From: Kmv42 sp040757455
GTDB lineage: Bacteria; Nitrospirota; Thermodesulfovibrionia; Thermodesulfovibrionales; SM23-35
Direction: 5' to 3'
DNA length: 20,710 nucleotides
Assembly: GCA_040757455.1 (NCBI GenBank)
Contig: JBFLXE010000038.1
Location: 1-20,710 of the forward strand
The stretch's first letter is position 1. Each line of letters begins with the position of its first letter. The notes beneath the pieces were generated by a model. That model did no database searches. It had not been told where the DNA came from and saw only the letters and a program-made list of their open reading frames with translations. The position numbers were made by a program, and so were the translations under genes. This document shows positions 15,096-20,710 of the stretch, piece by piece.

Positions 15096-15572
15096 ATGGT
15101 TGACAAAAAAAAGATTCTGATTTTGGGAATAGGCAACCTTCTTTTCAAGGATGAAGGTGTCGGCATTCAAATTGCCGAAAAGATGAAGAACATGAATCTT
15201 CCTCCTGATGTCGAGGTGGTTGAGGGAGGGACTGTCGTATCTGCCCTTCCCTACATCATCGAAAAGCGCGATAAAGTTATCGTGGTCGATGCCATGAAGG
15301 CAGGTGGCAGCCCCGGGACTATCTATCGCCTTTCGGAAAAGGAATTCCTCGAAACGCGCACAGGGCTACGGACAACACAGGAATCGGAATTCGAGGACGC
15401 ACTCCGCATGACCATGGTAATGAAGACGAACCCTAAAGAGCTTGTTGTCATCGGCATCGAACCGGAAGACATGGGCGAAAGGGATTTAAAACTCAACATG
15501 GAACTCTCACCGACCCTCCAGAAAAAGGTACCCGAGATTATCGAGGCGGTGATGAAGGAAATCGGGAAATGA
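15096..15572 (+). CDS. Hydrogenase maturation protease (M52 family), variant
   Basis: This 158-residue protein has the HyaD/HybD/HycI fold signature: ILILGIGNLLFKDEGVGIQI at residues 7-26, with the metal-binding acidic residue in DEGVG. It continues EVVEGGT and VIVVDAMKAGGSPGT, with the second Asp, and ends with a helix. Such enzymes cleave the C-terminal extension of hydrogenase large subunits once nickel is inserted. Compared with its neighbour at 15642, the expected third ligand, His in SAHEIDF, is replaced by Gln in TTQESEF, so nickel sensing may differ. It has a GGAAAGGG site upstream and lies 1.5 kb from the hydrogenase genes, with the pentapeptide gene between. Confidence 0.87.
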   Translation: MVDKKKILILGIGNLLFKDEGVGIQIAEKMKNMNLPPDVEVVEGGTVVSALPYIIEKRDKVIVVDAMKAGGSPGTIYRLSEKEFLETRTGLRTTQESEFEDALRMTMVMKTNPKELVVIGIEPEDMGERDLKLNMELSPTLQKKVPEIIEAVMKEIGK

Positions 15573-15576
15573 GACA

Positions 15577-15638
15577 AGTGGAGAATAGAGACTGGAGACT
15601 GATAGAGACTCACAATAAAGATTGGAGACTGTCAAATT
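15577..15638. repeat. Degenerate (T)GGAGACT heptamer array
   Basis: The spacer between the two protease genes is built from variants of TGGAGACT and TAGAGACT repeated at irregular 7-to-15-base steps. The same family occurs at 17095-17275 and, weaker, at 19793-19848. Confidence 0.65.
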
Positions 15639-15641
15639 AAC

Positions 15642-16103
15642 ATGCAAAACAAGAAGCCTGTTCTCATTCTCGGCATCGGAAACCTCATCCTCAGGGACGA
15701 AGGGTTTGGTGTTCATGTCATTCAGAAAATGATGGACGTGTCCCTTCCGCCCGATGTTGAAGTGATGGATGGAGGCACTATGGGCATTGACCTCCTTTAC
15801 TATATTGAGGGCAGAAAAAAGGTGATCGTTATCGACGTGGTTAAAGCCGACAGCCCTCCTGGCACTCTTTACAGATTCACTGGCGAAGATATCGAGTACC
15901 ATAAGGAAATGTTACGCTCGGCTCACGAGATCGATTTTTCTTATGTTCTCAAGACGGCTGAACATCTGGGAAACGAACCCGATGAGGTCATATTTATTGG
16001 CATTACGCCCCAGGAGATCGATGCAGGTATCGGACTTTCCCCCGCACTCGAGGAAAAAATTCCGCAGGTCATCGAACTGGTTATGAGGGAAATTGAAGGC
16101 TGA
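15642..16103 (+). CDS. Hydrogenase maturation protease (M52 family)
   Basis: This 153-residue paralogue of the preceding gene has VLILGIGNLILRDEGFGVHV at residues 6-25, EVMDGGT, VIVIDVVKADSPPGT and SAHEIDFSYVL, so both acidic positions and the histidine expected to bind nickel are present. It should cleave a hydrogenase large subunit after the His of DPCxxCxxH; the large subunit at 11947-13620 has a suitable 22-residue tail. The two proteases probably arose by tandem duplication and then specialised for different large subunits; only one hydrogenase is present in this window. No obvious ribosome site precedes the ATG, because the upstream spacer is repeat DNA. Confidence 0.88.
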   Translation: MQNKKPVLILGIGNLILRDEGFGVHVIQKMMDVSLPPDVEVMDGGTMGIDLLYYIEGRKKVIVIDVVKADSPPGTLYRFTGEDIEYHKEMLRSAHEIDFSYVLKTAEHLGNEPDEVIFIGITPQEIDAGIGLSPALEEKIPQVIELVMREIEG

Positions 16104-16110
16104 GTTAAAC

Positions 16111-16146
16111 AGGGTTCCAGTGGTCGAGGAGTCAAGGATTCCAGTG
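16111..16146. repeat. Left flank of the four-helix-bundle cassette
   Basis: AGGGTTCCAGTGG and GAGTCAAGGATTCC lie just before the gene at 16149. Inverted counterparts (TTGAACCCTTGAATCCTTG at 16508-16526 and GGAATCCTCGAACCC at 16553-16567) lie at its 3' end. A further copy at 17330-17355 stands without a gene. Confidence 0.55.
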
Positions 16147-16148
16147 AA

Positions 16149-16520
16149 ATGCTTAAAAACTATAAAGAATTAAAAGTCTGGCAAAAAGCCTATCAGCTTT
16201 GTGTAGAATTATATAAAATTACAAAGAACTTTCCTAATGAGGAAAAATATGGTCTGACATCCCAGATAAGAAGAGCAGCGATTTCTGTTCCATCTAATAT
16301 TGCAGAGGGATATGGAAGAAAGACTACGAGAGAATATATTCAGTCATTGTATATAGCTTATGGTTCTAACTGTGAGTTGGAAACGCAGATTCTTTTATCA
16401 AGAGATTTAGGTTATATCAAAGACGAAAAAATAGAGGGACTTCAAAAGGAAATTGGAGAGGTTGAAAGGATGCTTAAGGCACTGATTAAATCCCTCGAAA
16501 ATAAACACTTGAACCCTTGA
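16149..16520 (+). CDS. Four-helix-bundle protein (23S rRNA intervening-sequence protein family)
   Basis: This 123-residue product is a clear member of the family first seen in intervening sequences of 23S rRNA genes: YKELKVWQKAYQLCVELY, then FPNEEKYGLTSQIRRAAISV, PSNIAEGYGR, a YIQSLYIAYGS segment and ELETQILLSRDLGY. It is all-helical, likely a homopentamer, of unknown biochemical role and probably RNA-associated. Here it stands free of rRNA. The last codons (HLNP-stop) run into the flanking TTGAACCCTTGAATCC repeat. Matching repeats in inverted orientation on both sides suggest the gene came in as a small mobile cassette. Confidence 0.88.
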   Translation: MLKNYKELKVWQKAYQLCVELYKITKNFPNEEKYGLTSQIRRAAISVPSNIAEGYGRKTTREYIQSLYIAYGSNCELETQILLSRDLGYIKDEKIEGLQKEIGEVERMLKALIKSLENKHLNP

Positions 16521-16587
16521 ATCCTTGTCGCCTCGGCGACCCGACCGTGGCGGGAATCCTCGAACCCTTTACTTTTAATCACAGTCT

Positions 16588-17136
16588 CTACTGCGTCTTC
16601 ATCGGGGCGAAGGGAACATTTAGAATCATGTCATCGATAATTTTTTCTTCAATGCCATTATCAGTTTTCTCAAACAAGACAATATACTGGATGCCATCTT
16701 TTATTACGGGTGCAATCAGCTTTCCTCCTGTCTTGAGTTGTTCGAAAAGAGGAGCAGGCACCTCGGCACAGGAGGCTGTGACACATATTCTGTCATACGG
16801 AGCCATCACTGGATATCCGAGCCTTCCGTCACCCAGCACAAGGATGGCGTTCCTGTGTCCTGATTGATCAACGTATTTTTTACCTTTCTCGAAAACTGCC
16901 GGATCGATTTCCACACATACTACCAATCCTTTTTCTCCCACAATTTCACATGCCACAGCGACGCTGTAGCCGCTTCCAAGGCCAATCTCCAGCAGCTTGT
17001 GGCCCTCTGACAGGCCAAGGGGTGAATAAAGTGTAATCATAGTAAATCTTAGAACGTTTCGTGAAGAAGGATCAATGGGAAAAATGACAAAGAGATAAAT
17101 TGAGACAAATGGAGACTGTGAGACAAGTGGAGACAA
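16588..17136 (-). pseudogene. pcm: N-terminally truncated protein-L-isoaspartate O-methyltransferase
   Basis: From about residue 33 onward (17040 down to 16588) the frame matches the SAM-binding core of PCMT: LLEIGLGSGYSVAVACEIVG, a CVEIDP acidic strand, LGDGRLGYP, DRICVTASCAEVP and LKTGGKLIAPV. The family's N-terminal part of about 60-70 residues, including the substrate-binding TISQP segment, is missing. In its place is a 32-residue sequence (starting MSPLVSQSP) encoded by the GAGACT-type repeats at 17095 and beyond. No ribosome site precedes either Met1 or Met33. It is probably a 5'-truncated remnant; a short methyltransferase with altered specificity is the alternative. Confidence 0.65.
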
Positions 17137-17275
17137 ATTGAGACTGGAGCCACCGCTTACTGAAGAGTTATACCAGTCTCTGCTGGGTCTCTATAAGTCT
17201 TTATCGTGTCTCCAGTCTCTATTCTCCAGTTCTCCAGTCTCCAGTCCCCAGTCTCCATCAATCTCTACGTGTCCA
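17095..17275. repeat. Degenerate GGAGACT / AGTCTCC heptamer arrays, both orientations
   Basis: From 17095 to about 17150 the unit reads GAGACAAxTGGAGACT. From about 17165 to 17270 it occurs mostly as the reverse complement (CCAGTCTC, CTCCAGTCTCC). The two arms could fold onto one another. The array borders the broken end of the isoaspartate methyltransferase gene. Confidence 0.7.
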
Positions 17276-17376
17276 TGTCATCGGGGGTAGACATGAATTT
17301 ATTTACAAATTGTATAATAAAAAATGCACTTGAACCCTTGAATCCTCGAATCCTTTTGAAGTTTGAAGGAGATATT

Positions 17377-17787
17377 ATGACGAACGATATTGAAAATCAG
17401 TTCAGGAAACTAAAGGACATCACCTTGAACAATGTTGATACCTTCTATTTTAGCCGCAGTGCATATCACGGTCCTGTTAGCCCTACAGGAATCGTGACTT
17501 TCGGTTCAGACATCATCCGGATAAACGCTTTCGTTTTAGCAGAGGCTGTTCCGACATTCTATTTGCCAATTGTGTCTGGCCGAAATCTTTATGAGGCGGT
17601 TATAGTGCATCTTGACGAAAATTTCGACTTTAAATACTACGATCCGGAAGAGAGAGTATTGGGCGAACTCAATGTCTTAATCGGAAATCCTGAACATTCT
17701 TATGATGGTACGATCGAACAGGCAAGGATTTATTTCGAAATGATGAACTGGACTTTCGATATCGTTTATCATGTAAATTCAAGCTAA
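17377..17787 (+). CDS. Hypothetical protein
   Basis: The product has 136 residues from an ATG preceded by GAAGGAG at ideal spacing. The frame is open further upstream, but only through repeat DNA. The protein is soluble-looking, acidic and aromatic-rich (DTFYFSRSAYHG, then TFGSDIIRINAF, FYLPIVSGRNLYEAV, DFKYYDPEERVLG and a C-terminal WTFDIVYHV). It has no cysteines, no signal peptide and no membrane segments. I do not recognise the family. It stands alone between repeat blocks, which gives no functional hint. Confidence 0.7.
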   Translation: MTNDIENQFRKLKDITLNNVDTFYFSRSAYHGPVSPTGIVTFGSDIIRINAFVLAEAVPTFYLPIVSGRNLYEAVIVHLDENFDFKYYDPEERVLGELNVLIGNPEHSYDGTIEQARIYFEMMNWTFDIVYHVNSS

Positions 17788-17809
17788 AATGACTAAATGA
17801 GCAATAATT

Positions 17810-17869
17810 CCCAAATCCAGCGATAACCGTTAATGAAAACTTCTATGTACCCTTATCGCTGGATTTGGG
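17810..17869. repeat. Perfect 17-bp inverted repeat with a 26-base loop
   Basis: CCCAAATCCAGCGATAA (17810-17826) is exactly complementary to 17853-17869. AATT lies just outside each arm, with one extra T on the right. There is no T-run, so it is not a typical terminator. It may be a dispersed repeat or a hairpin in the transcript of the hypothetical gene. Confidence 0.8.
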
Positions 17870-17899
17870 TAATTTATTAAATCCTGTTTTGGGCGAGTC

Positions 17900-19798
17900 A
17901 TGAATAAACAAATATTCGTAAAGATATCCCGATTTATTCTCTTCCTTTTGGCCTTCTTTCTTGTCTTTGCTGTTTTTAACGCCAAAATATGGGACCCCGA
18001 TTTTTGGTGGCATCTGAAAACAGGCGAATACATATATCAGACAAAATCACTTCCGGAGAAGGACCCTTTTGCCTTTACGTCTCTGCCGAAAGATCCTATA
18101 AATCCGGAATCCAAAAGAATAAAATTCATTCTTACCCAATACTGGGTCGCCCAGGTCCTCTTTTACGCAGTTTATAAGGTTTTCAATTTCCAAGGGATAA
18201 TCTATATGAGAGCGGCAATTCTCACTCTACTCATGCTGCTGTTATATGCGGGAATACGAAGAGAAAGAGTGGGTTTTTTGACGTCTTTCCTTCTTCTTGC
18301 ACCGGCAGTATTAATATTTTATAACTTTACTGGAGAGAGGCCTCAGCTCTTCTCTTTTCTCTTTTCTTTTCTGACTGTCTATCTTCTTGAAGGCTATAGA
18401 AAAGCGACCTTAGAAAGAGATAATACTTCGATGGGCAGAAAAGAGCAGGGAATCTCGGTTCTTAGGTCAGAGATCAGGTACATATTGCCAATCCCTGTCC
18501 TGATGATTTTATGGGCAAACATGCATGGTGGATTTATCCTTGGAATTGCCATAATCGCCGGATACATGTGCGCGGAGAATGTAAAATACTTCTTAAAAAA
18601 AACGGGACCTGCCCTGCCCTTGCGTTCATTGAAATATCTGATAGTCTTTGGGTTCCTTTCCATATTCTCTTCTCTCATCAATCCAAACGGCTATAATGTA
18701 ATTCCTCTTTTGATTGAGATAAACAAAAGCCTTTATATGAAGACTATCGTTGAAGCAAAATCGCCTCTCGTTTTCCTTCAATTCGGATATTATACGCAGG
18801 AACTTTTCACCTTCCTGTTCCTGCTAATTTTCACTTTTTTACTATTTCTGATTAACGTAAAAAAACTGGATATCACAGATATCATGCTTTTTGTCGCTTT
18901 TGCAGCCATGAGTCTTTCTGCCGCGCGGGTAATACCTTTTTTTACACCGATCTCTATTCTTATGATTGCGCGTTACGGGGGGAAGACGCTCGGATCTTTG
19001 TCACAAAAACAATGGTTTGTCTTTCTCGACAAAATGATAAAAAAACCTTTCTCGGGTAAAAAATCATCCAGATGGAATATTTTAGTGCCGGTATTGTTAT
19101 CTATCTTTATTGTTATCGTTCTAAACAATAATAATTTTTTCCATGAGGGTGTCAGGAAAGGCAGATATCCTGACGGTGCAGTAAGATTTCTGAAGGAAAA
19201 CAAGATTTCCGGAAACATGTTCAATCCTTATTTATGGGGAGGATATTTGATCTGGGCTCTTTATCCTGACTACAAGGTCTTTATCGACGGAAGAGGATTG
19301 ATTGAGGAAATCTATTTCCAGAGCAATAAAATTTTGGAGGCTTCTTCTTTTAGTTTTGCAGGAATGCCTGAATGGAAAGCGATACTCGATGCCTATGACA
19401 TCAATTTTATTGTGACCTTCTCAGTCGCCGATTTTACCGGAAAGCTTGTACCTTTAATACCGGCTCTTTATAATGACCCTGCATGGTATCTTATTTATAT
19501 GGATGACAACTCCGTCATTTTTATCAGAGAAAGGCCGCAAAATTCAGATTTAATCGAGAGACTGAAAATCCCGAAGGAATGGGTTTGGAATGAAATCATC
19601 ATGGAAGCATCGCAAAAAGCACGCGATTTTAAGAACAGAAGTGATTTCTACGTTACAATGGGGGATGCTTTTTTGGCGAAAAGGAGTTATCCTGATGCAC
19701 TTACTGCCTATCTGAAAGCAGAAGAAATTAGTCCGCAAAGTGCTGCCGTGCAAGAGAGATTGCGTCATCTGAAAAGCCTGATAGATCGCGCTCAATAG
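17900..19798 (+). CDS. Polytopic membrane protein with TPR-like C-terminus, possible GT-C-type glycosyltransferase
   Basis: This 632-residue protein has an N-terminal helix (residues about 8-27) followed by a DPDFWWHLKTGEYI segment. The acidic and histidine residues in this first loop resemble those of GT-C transferases and related proteins. About nine or ten further hydrophobic segments follow up to residue about 415 (for example FLTSFLLLAPAVLIF, LFSFLFSFLTVYLL, LFTFLFLLIFTFLLFLI and LVPVLLSIFIVIVL). Then comes a soluble domain (FNPYLWGGYLIWALYPDYKV, FIDGRG) and a C-terminal TPR-like repeat (MGDAFLAKRSYPDALTAYLK). The substrate cannot be told; a lipid-linked sugar transferase in cell-envelope synthesis is possible. 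The ribosome site is weak and no partner genes adjoin it. Confidence 0.8.
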   Translation: MNKQIFVKISRFILFLLAFFLVFAVFNAKIWDPDFWWHLKTGEYIYQTKSLPEKDPFAFTSLPKDPINPESKRIKFILTQYWVAQVLFYAVYKVFNFQGIIYMRAAILTLLMLLLYAGIRRERVGFLTSFLLLAPAVLIFYNFTGERPQLFSFLFSFLTVYLLEGYRKATLERDNTSMGRKEQGISVLRSEIRYILPIPVLMILWANMHGGFILGIAIIAGYMCAENVKYFLKKTGPALPLRSLKYLIVFGFLSIFSSLINPNGYNVIPLLIEINKSLYMKTIVEAKSPLVFLQFGYYTQELFTFLFLLIFTFLLFLINVKKLDITDIMLFVAFAAMSLSAARVIPFFTPISILMIARYGGKTLGSLSQKQWFVFLDKMIKKPFSGKKSSRWNILVPVLLSIFIVIVLNNNNFFHEGVRKGRYPDGAVRFLKENKISGNMFNPYLWGGYLIWALYPDYKVFIDGRGLIEEIYFQSNKILEASSFSFAGMPEWKAILDAYDINFIVTFSVADFTGKLVPLIPALYNDPAWYLIYMDDNSVIFIRERPQNSDLIERLKIPKEWVWNEIIMEASQKARDFKNRSDFYVTMGDAFLAKRSYPDALTAYLKAEEISPQSAAVQERLRHLKSLIDRAQ

Positions 19799-19848
19799 AG
19801 ACTCATAGAGATCGTTAGAGATTAATAGAGATTAATAGAAACTGATAG
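19793..19848. repeat. Short TAGAGA(C/T)T repeat array
   Basis: Five or so variants of ATAGAGATTA follow directly after the membrane protein stop codon. They are a degenerate relative of the GGAGACT arrays at 15577 and 17095. Confidence 0.6.
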
Positions 19849-19873
19849 TATGATCAAAATTACATGGCCATGC

Positions 19874-20242
19874 TCAAGGTTCAATAAAAATTTTTTCTGC
19901 AACAAAATTCCCGCCTCTTCTCACATATACAACAGTAACCTTGCTGCCCTTCTTGACATCAGCAATGGTCTTCTGTTCTTCTCCTTTCACAACGGGCGTG
20001 TCGGGATTTACTGCAAAGGCCATATCGACGTTCTTTTTATTTATTTCTTTTGTCAGAACAAGCGTCATCGTTTCCATAACGACTTCTTTCACATTGCCCG
20101 TAAATCTCTTCTTAACCTTTATATCAAATTTCCCCTCCGTCATCCCGGCATTAGCTATATCTGCTGTAAAAAAAGAACATAAAAGCGGTTGAAGGGCGGT
20201 TAAGACAAAGCAAATCAGAGTGCTGACAATCACTTTTCTCAT
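19874..20242 (-). CDS. Small exported protein of unknown function
   Basis: The 122-residue precursor has a signal peptide (MRK, a hydrophobic stretch, and AxA-like cleavage near DIANA, residue about 32). The mature part of about 90 residues is basic and beta-strand-rich: KFDIKVKKRFTGNVKEVVME, MTLVLTKEIN, FAVNPDTPVVKG, DVKKGSKVTVVYVRRGGNFV. This looks like a small OB- or SH3-like barrel, similar in style to exported proteins with alternating KKGxKVxVxY strands. AGGAGGGG lies at good spacing upstream of the ATG. It is convergent with the membrane protein gene. The function is not known. Confidence 0.75.
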   Translation of the reverse strand: MRKVIVSTLICFVLTALQPLLCSFFTADIANAGMTEGKFDIKVKKRFTGNVKEVVMETMTLVLTKEINKKNVDMAFAVNPDTPVVKGEEQKTIADVKKGSKVTVVYVRRGGNFVAEKIFIEP

Positions 20243-20710
20243 TACTAATCCCCTCCTGCTATGAAGATTTGCTTTATTTTAACAAAAAAAGAGGACCAAA
20301 TTCATATTGAGTTTCCTGAGTTTTTTATAAATAAAGCGCCCTAATCGTCATTCCAGCGCAAGCTGGAATCAGAGAAATTTCTGTTAAAAAAGAAAAAACC
20401 TTGAAAAAACGGATTCTTGCCTCTCCGCAGGAATCGACCCGAGCCTCTGGCTCACAAGGGAACATGAAAATACCATCACTCCCCATTTGGAAAAGGGGGA
20501 TGAAGGGGGATTTTAAGAATAAATGTTTCCAATTATTAATCATAAAATCTTCCCTTCGCCCCTCTTTGCCAAAGAGGGGTATTTTCGGGTCAATGACACA
20601 AAAATAAATACTGCCTTAAATAAAACATTAAAAAATAATTTAATCATTTCCATATGCTAATTTACATCCGTTTAAACTTGAAAACTCAGGAAACTCTAAG
20701 ACACTCTCCA
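20243..20710. repeat. Repeat-rich region at the window end
   Basis: No gene is supported here. A hairpin ATTCCAGC-GCAA-GCTGGAAT is at 20350-20369, part of a GTCATTCCAGCG type dispersed element. From about 20480 to 20580 there is a diverged single copy of the element seen at 6212-6576 (TTTGGAAAAGGGGGAT, then ATCATAAAATC and CCCCTCTTTGCCAAAGAGGGG). The last 100 bases are AT-rich without recognisable features. Confidence 0.6.

Noticed and set aside
17206..17376. Longer N-terminus for the hypothetical protein at 17377
   Set aside because: The upstream codons lie in GAGACT-type and GAATCC-type repeats, and the ATG at 17377 has a well-spaced GAAGGAG site.

Overview
The window reads like a chromosomal segment of an anaerobic, respiring Gram-negative bacterium with periplasmic formate and hydrogen oxidation. 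Protein style and the abundant intergenic repeats suggest an uncultured Nitrospirota (Thermodesulfovibrio-like) or Desulfobacterota lineage; this is inference, as there is no rRNA or other phylogenetic marker here. The organism must decode UGA as selenocysteine (Sec), because two enzyme genes are intact only if in-frame UGA codons are read through. No sel genes lie in the window.

Layout. 1-0.73 kb: a LuxR-type regulator with an atypical receiver domain. 1.18-6.12 kb: a formate dehydrogenase operon (tetraheme cytochrome c, iron-sulfur subunit, then a Sec-containing molybdopterin subunit with a twin-arginine signal), closed by a strong terminator. 6.2-6.6 kb: nested tandem repeats. 6.65-9.6 kb: an enzyme-maturation block (FdhE, MoaA, MOSC protein) with a small GIY-YIG protein set among dispersed repeats. 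10.0-13.6 kb: a hydrogenase operon (a second, nearly identical tetraheme cytochrome c, a 68-aa unknown protein, small subunit, large subunit), also closed by a terminator. 13.9-16.1 kb: a pentapeptide-repeat protein on the minus strand, then two paralogous hydrogenase maturation proteases. 16.1-20.7 kb: a four-helix-bundle protein, a truncated isoaspartate methyltransferase on the minus strand, a hypothetical protein, a large membrane protein with a TPR-like tail, a small exported protein on the minus strand, and several repeat families.

How it works together (inference). Both dehydrogenases carry twin-arginine signals and have no membrane subunit, so they should act in the periplasm and pass electrons to the tetraheme cytochrome encoded first in each operon. 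The two cytochromes have the same mature sequence, so H2 and formate oxidation probably feed one electron pool. MoaA and FdhE support the formate dehydrogenase; the two M52-type proteases would process hydrogenase large subunits.

The outstanding observation is the hydrogenase large subunit. Both cysteine positions of its N-terminal nickel-binding motif (RxCGxC) are UGA codons, giving R-I-U-G-V-U-P, while the C-terminal motif keeps both ordinary cysteines (DPCIAC). Known NiFeSe hydrogenases have the opposite arrangement: one Sec, in the C-terminal motif. A possible SECIS hairpin lies just downstream at a distance compatible with both UGAs. The small subunit carries cysteine substitutions expected to give cubane clusters at the medial and distal positions. 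Other points: a near-perfect cytochrome duplication with diverged leaders (gene conversion), a foreign-looking module inserted in the formate dehydrogenase, a maturation protease lacking the expected metal-binding histidine, and several unusual intergenic repeat families.
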